This document shows, piece by piece, positions 18,447-27,405 of a DNA stretch of 64,000 nt. The stretch is from positions 1 through 64,000 of the forward strand of contig UQNW01000017.1 of assembly GCA_900542495.1 (NCBI GenBank), read 5' to 3'. Within the stretch, counting starts at the first letter, position 1; each line of letters opens with the position of its first letter. Made by a program: the position numbers and the translations under genes. The notes beneath the pieces are model-generated. The model saw nothing but the letters and a program-made list of their open reading frames with translations. It ran no database searches and had not been told where the DNA came from. This DNA comes from an uncultured Roseburia sp. Lineage in GTDB: Bacteria; Bacillota; Clostridia; Lachnospirales; Lachnospiraceae.

Positions 18447-18953
18447 TTAACAAACCTTATTCCTGCTTGTAACATAGACATGTCCAATCCCAAATATTAC
18501 GGCAAATATGATCAAAAAATAATGTAACATTGTTATACCACTTAGTAAGAAGATGCAAGTCGGTATAACAGCCAATGCCATTTGTTCAAAGTAAGTCTGT
18601 TTATTAAAATAAAGCATCCATATAATCCAATATGAGAGCATTAGCACTGCATTTCCAACAAGATAAATGATAAATGCATTTATGGAAGGAAAACCAGATT
18701 CGACTATGCCAATATTGAATATCATAAGAAACATGCATGCATAACGTCCTATCTGTTCCAGAATATTCATAAATTTATTGGTACATTTATTTTTCTGATC
18801 CTTCACCCTGACTGCATATATAATATTCGGAATTAAAAGAAGAATCACTAAAACCAACCCAAACGTACTTAGCCAGTTCATTCCAATCTTTCCTGCTACA
18901 AAAACAGATGTCGGACCGTCTGCTCCACCAATTATAGATATATTATCTGACAT
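18447..18953 (-). CDS. Membrane protein with N-terminal IGGADGPT motif
   Basis: A 168-residue integral membrane protein of unknown role. Start taken at ATG 18953 (MSDNISIIGG) because GGGAG is at suitable distance; an upstream ATG lacks a ribosome site. Residues 7-20 (IIGGADGPTSVFVA) match a signature of the beta subunit of sodium-pumping decarboxylases (OadB/GcdB), but the rest is only about five hydrophobic helices without the other subunit motifs. It is not a full decarboxylase subunit. The motif may be a borrowed membrane-insertion or ion-site segment. It sits alone between the repeat elements. Confidence 0.75.
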   Translation of the reverse strand: MSDNISIIGGADGPTSVFVAGKIGMNWLSTFGLVLVILLLIPNIIYAVRVKDQKNKCTNKFMNILEQIGRYACMFLMIFNIGIVESGFPSINAFIIYLVGNAVLMLSYWIIWMLYFNKQTYFEQMALAVIPTCIFLLSGITMLHYFLIIFAVIFGIGHVYVTSRNKVC

Positions 18954-19043
18954 TATTGTATCTCCCATAAAATAAATCAAAATTTAACAACTGACAAAAA
19001 ATGTTTTTAGCTATATTATCTGGCTAGTTTCAAACCGATTTTA

Positions 19044-19958
19044 TTATACCGGCAATATTGCTTTTTCAAGAAGTCCCTTATAAATCTTCTCAACATCATA
19101 ATCCGGCGTATACTGGTCAATCATCTCGTAGATCTGTCTCATCAAATTTATCGGTTCTTCCAACATATCTGCTGTTTCTTCTGCACTACAGCCTTTTTTA
19201 TACTTCTTGATGATAAGCTCAATTTTGGCCTCCATTTTTCCAGCATTTTTTCCCTTTTGTTCTGATTCACGCAAATCATCTGCAAATAATTCCCGTAATG
19301 CTTGACACATTCGTCTCTCCTCCTTTAATTCTTTCCAGTTGGCACGCATAATGGTATCTGCTAGTGCCTGGTATAATTTTGATTCTTTCTTTTTTCCATA
19401 CTGTTCGATAAAATTCCGGATTTCGCCACCTGATTTTAAATCATTGCGCAGATTGTTTAGCCAATAGTTATTTTCTTTTGATAGTTTTGGAATGATGATT
19501 AGCTGTATTGGAATCGAATCTCCAAGCAGATAATAAATACCGCTCTCCACATTGTCAATCGTCAAGTTTTTTCCCTGCTTCAGCCTTTGCAGCATTTTCA
19601 CCGGATAATGGTAACATGCAAAAGTAATGGTCAGTTCCGTTGCTGGTATCTGATCTACACCACCTGTTTCGGATTTATAGAGACAGGCATATCCGTATGT
19701 TTTGTAAAAATCATCAATATTCAGTTTGTCATCCGGTGATTTGTACTCAATAATATTATACTGCCGAAAGATTCTTCCGATATTCTTTTTGATTTTTACA
19801 TCCTTCTTATTCTTTACCAACACATCAATCTGCATTGGCTTCTTCGACAGCAGATGTTCCGGCTCAAATTCCAGATACTCTGCTTCATCTTCCAGCTCAA
19901 TCTGCAGCGCTGCATCAAAAGCTGGATGCCATTGGATTTTGTCATCGTTTGTGTTCAA
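19044..19958 (-). CDS. Rpn/transposase-like PD-(D/E)XK nuclease family protein
   Basis: A 304-residue protein resembling the Rpn recombination-promoting nucleases often annotated as putative transposase. The PD-(D/E)XK core is visible as QIDVLVKN (Asp) followed by NIIEYKSPDD (Glu-x-Lys). A helical C-terminus has KGCSAEETADML, a typical Rpn-family tail. The start is probably TTG at 19958, with GGGGG seven bases upstream; no in-frame ATG precedes the nuclease core. Such genes are usually multicopy in Lachnospiraceae and linked to DNA rearrangement. It lies next to the palindromic repeats, so a role in their mobility is a possible but untested idea. Confidence 0.82.
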   Translation of the reverse strand: MNTNDDKIQWHPAFDAALQIELEDEAEYLEFEPEHLLSKKPMQIDVLVKNKKDVKIKKNIGRIFRQYNIIEYKSPDDKLNIDDFYKTYGYACLYKSETGGVDQIPATELTITFACYHYPVKMLQRLKQGKNLTIDNVESGIYYLLGDSIPIQLIIIPKLSKENNYWLNNLRNDLKSGGEIRNFIEQYGKKKESKLYQALADTIMRANWKELKEERRMCQALRELFADDLRESEQKGKNAGKMEAKIELIIKKYKKGCSAEETADMLEEPINLMRQIYEMIDQYTPDYDVEKIYKGLLEKAILPV

Positions 19959-20312
19959 TCATTTTCCCCCTTTATGATAGTTGAATTTTCCGTGTTTTTC
20001 AATGCATAAGGGATAATTTTATTATGAAATGCCATACCATAAAAAAGTAATTCAATCATAAATATAAAAATCTCATGCATTGAAAATATTCATCAAATTG
20101 GAATCTCGTGCCGAATCGGCTGTGATACTTGAGATATCATTCCTTATCAGAAACCTGATTTGGGATTTGCAGACATGAATTTTAAGAAATAACACAGTTA
20201 CTCTTTAATTACCATGCATCAATTGCCTGCGACTTTGATGTATCCACAGTATAAACTACTCTGTACAAAATATCAATTCCAAAATTGCCGTTTCATCTCA
20301 TAATGCGAATAG
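19959..20312. other. Non-coding stretch without clear signals
   Basis: AT-rich DNA between the Rpn-like gene and the palindromic element. A promoter for the Rpn-like gene is expected here but no convincing pair of boxes was found. No supported ORF or strong hairpin. Confidence 0.5.
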
Positions 20313-20637
20313 CCGGAGGTTAATGGACGTAGTGTCGCAGATTTTGTGGTGCTTTCCTAGAGCTTGAAGGGCAGATATAAGAGTCCTCTCACAAGTCAAA
20401 TTTATATGTAATGAAAAAGAAAAACGGTATAAACGAAATATTATGTTTCTGTTCGCTGGACATTCCGATAAGCCTCTAAAGAGTCTTATCTCCATAGCTC
20501 ACAAAGAAAATAATATTTGTTTATACCGTTTTTCTTTCATTTACGTTATGGATGACTTGTGAGAGGACGCTTATACATGCCCAATTTACGCTATGAATTG
20601 CACCACAAAATCTGCAATGTACGTTATGGAACTCCGG
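20313..20637. repeat. Palindromic element B (family 1), left half of a composite
   Basis: Starts CCGGAG and ends CTCCGG, with arms homologous to elements A and C. The stem ACGGTATAAAC/GTTTATACCGT differs from C on both sides in a matched way. The tip carries an extra small hairpin GATAAG...CTTATC that A lacks. It is followed by the mini-ORF region and by element D in the same order as in the copy at 32994-33773. Confidence 0.85.
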
Positions 20638-20674
20638 TTATGGGATGGATGCCTATAAAGGAGGAAACGACTAA

Positions 20675-20731
20675 ATGCAGTCATTTTCAATGTCTTGTGG
20701 TTCACCAATCATAAAAGGGTACACCTCCTGA
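20675..20731 (+). CDS. 18-residue mini-ORF inside the repeat composite
   Basis: ATG with GGAGG nine bases upstream codes MQSFSMSCGSPIIKGYTS and stops at TGA. The equivalent region of the second composite (33359-33421) preserves QSFSM, a cysteine, a proline and IKG but has ATT in place of the start. The region also forms a stem (GGAGG against CCTCC), so the conservation may reflect DNA or RNA structure instead of translation. It is reported as a possible peptide only. Confidence 0.3.
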   Translation: MQSFSMSCGSPIIKGYTS

Positions 20732-20996
20732 AGTTTCATCTTTGGGTTCTGCCGCTCGTAACACGGATTGACGGATTTTCACAACTGGGATATTGCATGC
20801 TACACAGCCTTGGACAAATAAAAAATAGAACTGATTTGTTTTCAGGATTTTGCCAGCGCCAACAAGCGAAAGCTCTCCTGAAAACAAACAGTTCTATTTT
20901 TTATGTTTATAAATACTTTGTTGGCATGCAATACAACATAACCTTAGGAAATCCGTAACACCACTCACAGGCGGCAGTTCATAAGTCAATCTCCGG
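20727..20996. repeat. Palindromic element D (family 2), right half of a composite
   Basis: Inverse arms TTCTGCCGCTCGTAACACGG and its counterpart ending GCGGCAGTTC, plus an inner stem AAAAAATAGAACTG...CAGTTCTATTTTTT and GCATGC on both sides. The right end CTCCGG is separated by one base from the TAA stop of pyk (minus strand). Homologous to elements E and F. Confidence 0.83.
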
Positions 20997-20997
20997 G

Positions 20998-22770
20998 TTA
21001 GTTTGCAATTACAACTCCATTTTCGCAGTCAACTTCCACATAAGCGCTTGTCTTTAACACATCCAATGCATTTTTTGCTGCGATAAGCACTGGAATATCA
21101 AGGCTTAAGCCTGCGATTGCTGCATGACAGTTTGTATCCTCTGCTTCTACGATCAGTGCGGAAGCCTGACGCATCTGTGACATCATTTCATTGTTGGTGT
21201 CTGCTGCAACGATAATGTCACCATCTTTGAAGCTTTTTAAATCTTCTGCGCTGTGGCATACACAAAGATTTCCGGAAATTTTCTTTCCATTCAGTCCTTT
21301 TCCAGTTACAAGGATGTGTCCTGCTACCTGAACTTTGATAAGGTTTGTTGTGCCGGATACGCCAAGTGGTACTCCACCTGTCAGAACAACTAACTCTCCT
21401 TTGGAAACAAATCCAGCCTGTTCAGCCACGTCTACTGCTTTTTCAAATAACTGGCTTGCATCCTGTTCCTCTGTGATGAGGATTGGTTCTACGCCCCATT
21501 CAAGATTTAACTGACGACAGACTTTTTCTGTCAGACACTCGCCGATGATTGTGCAGTTCGGGCGATATTTTGAAATCATTCTTGCAGTACGTCCGGATTT
21601 TGTCACGGTCACGATTGCTGCTGCACTTAAATCGCCTGCCATAGTGCAGGTAGCGTGTGAGATTGCATTTGTGACATCCGGGTTGCACATTGCCTTACGC
21701 TGTCTGAATCTCTGTAAATAATTGATATCCTGCTCGGTACGGGTTGCGATACGAACCATTGTCTTCACTGCCTCGATCGGGTACATACCTGCAGCCGTCT
21801 CTCCGGATAACATGATTGCACTTGTTCCGTCATAAATTGCATTGGCAACGTCTGTGGACTCCGCTCTTGTTGGTCTTGGATGTTTCATCATGGAATCTAA
21901 CATCTGTGTTGCAGTGATAACGATTTTTCCTGCCTCACAAACTTTTTTGATAATCATTTTCTGCATTACAGGAACATCCTCTAACGGGATTTCCACACCC
22001 ATGTCACCACGGGCTACCATGATACCGTCGGACACACGGATGATCTCATCAATATTGCGGACACCCTGCATATTCTCAATTTTGGAAATGATCTTAATAT
22101 CCTCACCGCCTTTTTCTGCAAGGATTTTGCGGATTTCCATAACATCCTCTGCGGTACGGACAAAGGAAGCTGCAATAAAATCATAATCATTTTCTACCGC
22201 AAAACAGATATCTCCGTAATCTTTTTCACTGATAAATGGCATCGTGAGGTCAACGTTTGGAACGTTCACACCTTTTTTATTGGAAATTACACCGTCATTT
22301 AACACTTTACAGACAATATCTCTTGCGTTGATCTTGGTATTCACTGGTTTTGCAACCGGCTTGATCTCAACTACTTCCAGACCTACCAGACCGTCATCGA
22401 TCAGAATGTGATCTCCCGGTTTCACATCATCTGCAAGGTTTTTGTAAGTGATAGACACACGCTCATCGGTTCCAAGAATATCATCTGTAGTCAATATAAA
22501 AGTCTGACCTGTCTTTAACTCTGTTTTTCCTTTTTCAAATTCTACGAGACGGATTTCCGGTCCCTTTGTATCAAGTAAAGCTGCAACATATTTTCCCAAT
22601 TCTTTGCGCAGTTTGCGAAGCATTTTTAATCTTCCCATCTGCTCGTCATGCGGTCCATGCGAAAAATTGAAACGTGCAACGTTCATTCCTTCTTCGATCA
22701 ACGATCTCATCACCGCTTCATTGTCGGTGGATGGTCCTAACGTACAGATAATTTTTGTTCTTCTTGTCAT
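20998..22770 (-). CDS. pyk: Pyruvate kinase with C-terminal PEP-utilizer domain
   Basis: Glycolytic enzyme that converts phosphoenolpyruvate and ADP to pyruvate and ATP in the cytoplasm. The 590-residue form has the catalytic barrel (ISKIENMQGVRN, MVARGDMGVEIP and the ITATQMLDSMM...PRPTRAE signature) to about residue 475 and a C-terminal domain of about 90 residues related to the mobile phosphohistidine domain of PEP-utilising enzymes, with NCHAAIAGLS holding the histidine. This extended form is common in Bacillota. AAAGGAAG precedes the ATG. The stop codon lies one base from palindromic element D. The gene is monocistronic. Confidence 0.97.
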   Translation of the reverse strand: MTRRTKIICTLGPSTDNEAVMRSLIEEGMNVARFNFSHGPHDEQMGRLKMLRKLRKELGKYVAALLDTKGPEIRLVEFEKGKTELKTGQTFILTTDDILGTDERVSITYKNLADDVKPGDHILIDDGLVGLEVVEIKPVAKPVNTKINARDIVCKVLNDGVISNKKGVNVPNVDLTMPFISEKDYGDICFAVENDYDFIAASFVRTAEDVMEIRKILAEKGGEDIKIISKIENMQGVRNIDEIIRVSDGIMVARGDMGVEIPLEDVPVMQKMIIKKVCEAGKIVITATQMLDSMMKHPRPTRAESTDVANAIYDGTSAIMLSGETAAGMYPIEAVKTMVRIATRTEQDINYLQRFRQRKAMCNPDVTNAISHATCTMAGDLSAAAIVTVTKSGRTARMISKYRPNCTIIGECLTEKVCRQLNLEWGVEPILITEEQDASQLFEKAVDVAEQAGFVSKGELVVLTGGVPLGVSGTTNLIKVQVAGHILVTGKGLNGKKISGNLCVCHSAEDLKSFKDGDIIVAADTNNEMMSQMRQASALIVEAEDTNCHAAIAGLSLDIPVLIAAKNALDVLKTSAYVEVDCENGVVIAN

Positions 22771-22922
22771 AAATTCTTCCTTTCTTTTTATGGTTTCATT
22801 TTTTAAGTATTCCTGCTTCCTGCTGATTTTTATTCATTCGAAGTGCGTATGCCTCTCCTGATTTCTGTTATAGTTTTAACAATCTCCCTAAATCAGCACG
22901 GAGCCGGCGAACCAGTCTCTGC

Positions 22923-23018
22923 AAAACTTAAAACTTATACACTTTTCACAATAATACAGTCTCTTCTTTCCGTTTTTATTCGTATTCTTGTGAAAAATGT
23001 ATAATAAATTTTAAGTTT
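22923..23018. repeat. Inverted repeat in the pyk upstream region
   Basis: Left arm 22923-22957 (AAAACTTAAAACTTATACAC... ending AATAATAC) and right arm 22982-23018 (GTATTCTTGTGAAAAATG... ending AAGTTT) are complementary with a few mismatches around a 24-base loop. The pyk promoter must lie nearby but boxes could not be fixed: TATAAT-like sequences occur at 23052 and near 22937 on the minus strand without good -35 partners. Confidence 0.6.
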
Positions 23019-23069
23019 CTTCTTTGGTACGGCGACTCCATCTACGGAGAGATTATACGAAATAAACAT

Positions 23070-23113
23070 AAAAAAAGCAAGCTTTCTTTTGTAAAAAAAA
23101 CCTGCTCTTTTTG
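23070..23113 (-). terminator. Possible terminator of arcC
   Basis: On the minus strand AAAAAGAGCAGG can pair with CTTGCTTTTTT across a T-rich loop, then a T-run follows. The stem has a G-U pair and one mismatch, so it is a weak prediction. Confidence 0.4.
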
Positions 23114-23133
23114 TAAACATTATGTTAAAAACT

Positions 23134-24066
23134 TTATTTTGTGATCATAGTTCCCATACCGCCATGGATATTAGATCCATCTTTGTTCAGCTTTGTGATC
23201 AGAACAGATCTGATCGCAGAATCACCGATAAAATCAATGGCAGCTTCAATCTTAGGAAGCATATCCCCCTCTCCAAACTGTCCCTGTTCCATGTATTTTC
23301 TTGCTTCTGCAACCGTCATGGTTGATAAAGGTTTCTCGTCTGGTTTTCCATAATTCAGGCATACATTGTCAACACTTGTTAAAATGACAAGCATATCTGC
23401 GTCTAAAAGTTCTGCCAGTTTTCCTGCTGCAAGGTCTTTTTCAATGACCGCGCTGGCACCCTTTAAGTTGTTGTCCTGCATTAATACAGGAATACCACCG
23501 CCTCCGCAGGCAACTACGATCTGATCTGCATCGGATAATGCTTTGATTGCATCAATTTCAACAATATCCATTGGCTTTGGAGCAGCAACGATTCGTCTGT
23601 ATCCGTCTTCCACTTTTACAACGTGGTTTCCTTTTTTCTCCTCTGCCTCTGCTTCTTCCTCTGTCAGTACACGACCGATCACCTTGCTTGGTTTGTAAAA
23701 TGCCTCATCATATGGATCTACTACAACCTGTGTCAGGATTGTAGAAACGGTCTTGTAGATTCCTTTGTTCAATAATTCAGCGCGGATCGCATTCTGTAAA
23801 TCGTAACCAATGTATCCCTGGCTCATAGCAGAACATACGGACATTGGTGTTGCGGTATATTCCGGATATAATTTACAAAATTCATTCATAGCTGTATGGA
23901 TCATACCGATCTGTGGTCCATTACTGTGTGTGATAACCACCTGATAATCGTCACGGATAAAATCAGCTACTGCTTTTGCAGTTCTCTTTGTAGCCTCTTT
24001 CTGTTCAGGAAGTGTTGTTCCTAATGCTTCATGTCCAAGAGCAATCACAATTTTCTTCTTTTTCAT
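23134..24066 (-). CDS. arcC: Carbamate kinase
   Basis: Amino acid kinase family enzyme that makes ATP from carbamoyl phosphate and ADP, the last step of arginine or purine-type carbamoyl catabolism. Start placed at ATG 24066 (MKKKKIVIALG), since GGAGG lies nine bases before it and directly against the earlier ATG at 24075. The 310 residues show IVIALGHEAL at the nucleotide site, HSNGPQIG, VVACGGGGIPV and the C-terminal SNIHGGMGT region. No arginine deiminase or ornithine carbamoyltransferase gene is adjacent, so its carbamoyl phosphate source lies elsewhere. Confidence 0.95.
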   Translation of the reverse strand: MKKKKIVIALGHEALGTTLPEQKEATKRTAKAVADFIRDDYQVVITHSNGPQIGMIHTAMNEFCKLYPEYTATPMSVCSAMSQGYIGYDLQNAIRAELLNKGIYKTVSTILTQVVVDPYDEAFYKPSKVIGRVLTEEEAEAEEKKGNHVVKVEDGYRRIVAAPKPMDIVEIDAIKALSDADQIVVACGGGGIPVLMQDNNLKGASAVIEKDLAAGKLAELLDADMLVILTSVDNVCLNYGKPDEKPLSTMTVAEARKYMEQGQFGEGDMLPKIEAAIDFIGDSAIRSVLITKLNKDGSNIHGGMGTMITK

Positions 24067-24175
24067 CTCTACCATCCTCCGATGCCTTTTCTATTTGCAG
24101 AGCACTCGGAAAGTATCTCCGGGTGCTGCTATCTCTCATAGTTAGTGTATCCTATTCAAAAACGCTCCAGCAAAA

Positions 24176-24202
24176 GTCAGAAAAACCTGCGGTTTTTCTG
24201 AC
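24176..24202 (-). terminator. Hairpin downstream of engB
   Basis: GTCAGAAAAACC and GGTTTTTCTGAC form a perfect 12-bp stem around TGC. On the minus strand it is followed by TTTTGC. A related sequence (AAACCTGCGGTTTTTC-like) occurs at 31055 and 43292. A second palindrome, CATGAAACA...TGTTTCATG with an inner GCATGC pair, lies at 24218-24271. Confidence 0.6.
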
Positions 24203-24333
24203 TCGCGGGCGCGTTCACATGAAACACATCCGTCCACCGCATGCAAGCATGCGTGTCCGTATTGTTTCATGCTCACTTTTGCCTTCGCGTATATTTTACC
24301 ATGAACGTTTTCCCTGCGCAATGTCAATTTTCA

Positions 24334-24966
24334 TCAGGATTCCGCCTGCTCTTTTGCAATATCATCCGGCGCATTTTCCTCTGGGAGACAACATTGCTCG
24401 ATCACCTCCCACAGTTCATCCCTTCCCTGCTTTGTCTCAGATGAAAATGGGATAATAACTGTGCCCGGTTTTACCTTAAGTCCTTCACGGATTGCCTTGA
24501 CATTTTTCTGGATCTGGCTGCGCTTGATCTTATCCAGCTTCGTAGCAATGATAATCGGTGCAAATCCCTGATAAACCATCCAGTCGTACATCATTTTATC
24601 ATTGGCAGACGGATCATGACGGATATCGATCAGTAAAAAGACCGCCTGCAGTTTTTTGGAAGTATGGAGATAGTTTTCAATCATTTTTCCCCATTTTTCC
24701 TTCTCGCTGGCTGAAGTCTTCGCATATCCATACCCTGGAAGATCCACCAGATACATGGCATCATTGACATTATAAAAATTGATTGTCTGCGTTTTTCCCG
24801 GCTGTGCGGAAGTTCTAGCAAGCGATTTGCGGTTCAACAACGCATTGATCATGGATGATTTTCCTACATTTGACTTTCCTGCAAATGCAACTTCGTTCAA
24901 CAGATTGTCCGGTATTTTACTTGTAATACCGCAGACAGTCTCCAGATTTACACTTCTAATTACCAT
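24334..24966 (-). CDS. engB: Ribosome biogenesis GTPase EngB (YsxC/YihA)
   Basis: Small GTPase needed for assembly of the large ribosomal subunit. Start placed at ATG 24966 (MVIRSVNLE) behind GAGGAAAA, giving 210 residues. G1 is GKSNVGKSS, G3 is DLPGYGYA and G4 is TKLDK, all in family positions. It is the last gene of the tig-clpP-clpX-lon-engB series; lon ends 61 bases upstream, and the lon-engB pair is conserved across Bacillota. Confidence 0.96.
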   Translation of the reverse strand: MVIRSVNLETVCGITSKIPDNLLNEVAFAGKSNVGKSSMINALLNRKSLARTSAQPGKTQTINFYNVNDAMYLVDLPGYGYAKTSASEKEKWGKMIENYLHTSKKLQAVFLLIDIRHDPSANDKMMYDWMVYQGFAPIIIATKLDKIKRSQIQKNVKAIREGLKVKPGTVIIPFSSETKQGRDELWEVIEQCCLPEENAPDDIAKEQAES

Positions 24967-25027
24967 TATTTTTTCCTCTATATATTGCAGTGTGCAGACC
25001 GCACACCGCATCCTACCTATATTTAAC

Positions 25028-27355
25028 CTATTTCTGTTCCTTTACAAACGCCACATCCAGCACGTCTTTCATCTGCTCCACGAACACGATTTCCAGACCT
25101 TTTTTGATCTCCGGTGAAATCTCGTCAATGTCCTTCTCATTCTTCTTCGGCACACAGATTGTCTTGATTCCGGCATTTTTTGCAGCCAGCGTCTTCTCTT
25201 TCAGTCCACCGATTGGGAGCACACGGCCGCGGAGTGTGATCTCGCCTGTCATTGCAACATCTGCACGCACCGGTGTCTTTGTGATTGCAGACAGCATGGC
25301 AGTTGCCATTGTGATTCCGGCAGAAGGTCCGTCTTTTGGCACTGCTCCTTCCGGAATGTGGATATGTATATCATTTTCCTGAAAAAATTTCTTCGGAATA
25401 TGATATTCCTCACTGACAGAGCGGATATAACTGATTCCTGCCTGTGCAGATTCCTTCATTACATCCCCTAACTGTCCGGTCAACTGGAACTCACCTTTTC
25501 CCGGCATAATGTTGACTTCGATCTCCAATGTATCGCCGCCAACGCTTGTCCACGCAAGTCCACGTACAATCCCGACTTCGTCTGTATCGTTTTTCTTATC
25601 AAAACTGTATTTTTCTTTGCCGAGGAACTTCTCAAGATTCTGCTCTGTGACTTTGATCTTCTCTTTGTCACCTTCATAGAGCGGTCTTGCTGCTTTCCTG
25701 CAGATCTCGCCAAGCTTACGCTCTAAATTACGCACTCCGGCTTCTCTTGTATAACCGCTGATGATCTTCGCCATGGCTTTGTCCGTGATTGCAAGCTGCT
25801 CCGGTCTGATTCCATTGCGCTCCATCTGCTTTGCAAGCAGATGTTCCTTCGCGATATGAAGCTTCTCGTTCTCGGTGTAGCTTGTCACTTCGATCAGTTC
25901 CATACGGTCTAATAACGGTCTTGGAATGTCCTGCACTGAGTTTGCCGTGGCAATGAATAATACTTCTGAAAGATCGATTGGGATTTCCACATAATGATCC
26001 CGGAATTTCTTATTCTGCTCTGCATCAAGTACCTCTAACAGTGCTGACGCTGTGTCACCCTTGTAATCACTGCTCATCTTGTCAATCTCATCTAAAAGCA
26101 TGAGCGGATTTTTTACACCGGCACTGCGCAGCCCGTTCACGATACGTCCCGGCATTGCCCCGACATAAGTTCTTCTGTGTCCGCGGATTTCTGCCTCATC
26201 CCGGACTCCGCCGAGACTGATCCGCACATATTTTTTATCTAACGCTTTTGCAACGGATCGGGCAATACTCGTTTTACCGGTTCCCGGTGGTCCCACCAGA
26301 CAGATGATCGGGCTTTCGCCTTTGCTCGTGAGATTGCGCACTGCAAGGAACTCTAACATACGCTCTTTTACTTTTTCCAGCCCATAGTGATCCGCATTTA
26401 AAATCTGCTCCGCATTTTTCAGATCCTTGTTGTCTTTTGAGGTCTTATTCCATGGAAGCTCCAAAAGTGTCTCGATATATCCTCTCGCCACTGCACTTTC
26501 CGAAGAACTGGAACTGATATTTTTGAAACGGTCGATCTCTTTTTTGATCTTCTCTTTTACCTCTTTGTCCGCTTTCAGTTTTCCTAACGCGGCTGTAAAC
26601 TGGTCTGCATCTGACTCTGTATTATCTTCCCCAAGCTCCTCACGGATGACTTTCATCTGTTCCCGCAGGAGATATTCCTTCTGGTTCTTATCCACATGAG
26701 CCTTGACTTTCGCCTGAAAATCATTTTTGATCGCAGTGATTTCAATCTCCTTTAACAAAAGTGCCATGAGAACTTCATAGCGCTCTGTCAGGGAAACAGC
26801 ATCTAAGATCTTCTGTTTTTCTGCAAAATGTACCGGAAGACTGTTGGCAAGCTGATTCATCAGTTTCTCTAAATCGGTGATCTCACCTAACTGACGCTGC
26901 AGTTCTTTCCCCATTTTCGGATTGACCACCGCGTACTTTCCAAACGTCTCCTGAATACTGCGAAGCATTGCCTCTTTCGCTTCTTCTGGCAGTCCGTCAT
27001 CCACTTCCTCGTCAAATCGTATGATCTCCGCAAGCAGATAGTCCGGATTTTCAAGAAAAGCGGACAATTCTGCCCGCTCTTTTCCTTCTACCAAAATGCG
27101 TACAATATTATTTTGTAACTTAATTACCTGCTTTACCTCGGCAATGATACCTATTTTATATAAGTCTTCGATTGCAGGATCTTCCTGCTCCACATCTTTC
27201 TGTGTCACAAGAAAAATCTTCTGTTCATCCATCATGGCTTCTTCTACTGCCTTGATCGATTTTGTACGGCTTACATCAAAATGGGCTACCATTCCCGGCA
27301 GAATTACCATTCCGCGAAGGGCAACTGCAGGCATTTTCATAATCATTGTATCCAT
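25028..27355 (-). CDS. lon: ATP-dependent protease La (Lon)
   Basis: Cytoplasmic AAA+ serine protease that degrades misfolded and regulatory proteins. The 775 residues contain the N-terminal substrate domain (1-200), a coiled region, the ATPase with GPPGTGKT and Walker B LLLDEIDK, and the C-terminal protease domain. The catalytic dyad is Ser678 in KDGPSAG and Lys721 in GGLKEK. AAAGGAATT precedes the ATG. It follows clpX by 50 bases in the same direction. No HrcA or CtsR box was recognised upstream. Confidence 0.97.
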   Translation of the reverse strand: MDTMIMKMPAVALRGMVILPGMVAHFDVSRTKSIKAVEEAMMDEQKIFLVTQKDVEQEDPAIEDLYKIGIIAEVKQVIKLQNNIVRILVEGKERAELSAFLENPDYLLAEIIRFDEEVDDGLPEEAKEAMLRSIQETFGKYAVVNPKMGKELQRQLGEITDLEKLMNQLANSLPVHFAEKQKILDAVSLTERYEVLMALLLKEIEITAIKNDFQAKVKAHVDKNQKEYLLREQMKVIREELGEDNTESDADQFTAALGKLKADKEVKEKIKKEIDRFKNISSSSSESAVARGYIETLLELPWNKTSKDNKDLKNAEQILNADHYGLEKVKERMLEFLAVRNLTSKGESPIICLVGPPGTGKTSIARSVAKALDKKYVRISLGGVRDEAEIRGHRRTYVGAMPGRIVNGLRSAGVKNPLMLLDEIDKMSSDYKGDTASALLEVLDAEQNKKFRDHYVEIPIDLSEVLFIATANSVQDIPRPLLDRMELIEVTSYTENEKLHIAKEHLLAKQMERNGIRPEQLAITDKAMAKIISGYTREAGVRNLERKLGEICRKAARPLYEGDKEKIKVTEQNLEKFLGKEKYSFDKKNDTDEVGIVRGLAWTSVGGDTLEIEVNIMPGKGEFQLTGQLGDVMKESAQAGISYIRSVSEEYHIPKKFFQENDIHIHIPEGAVPKDGPSAGITMATAMLSAITKTPVRADVAMTGEITLRGRVLPIGGLKEKTLAAKNAGIKTICVPKKNEKDIDEISPEIKKGLEIVFVEQMKDVLDVAFVKEQK

Positions 27356-27405
27356 TTTTTAATTCCTTTATCTGTAACAGCCTAAAAAATGCTGTCATCT
27401 TTTCC

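Noticed and set aside
20298..20495. Minus-strand ORF inside element B, with a similar frame in element C (32930-33178)
   Set aside because: The two frames share a starting sequence only because the palindromes are homologous; they diverge after the tip, lack ribosome sites and follow the hairpin arm.
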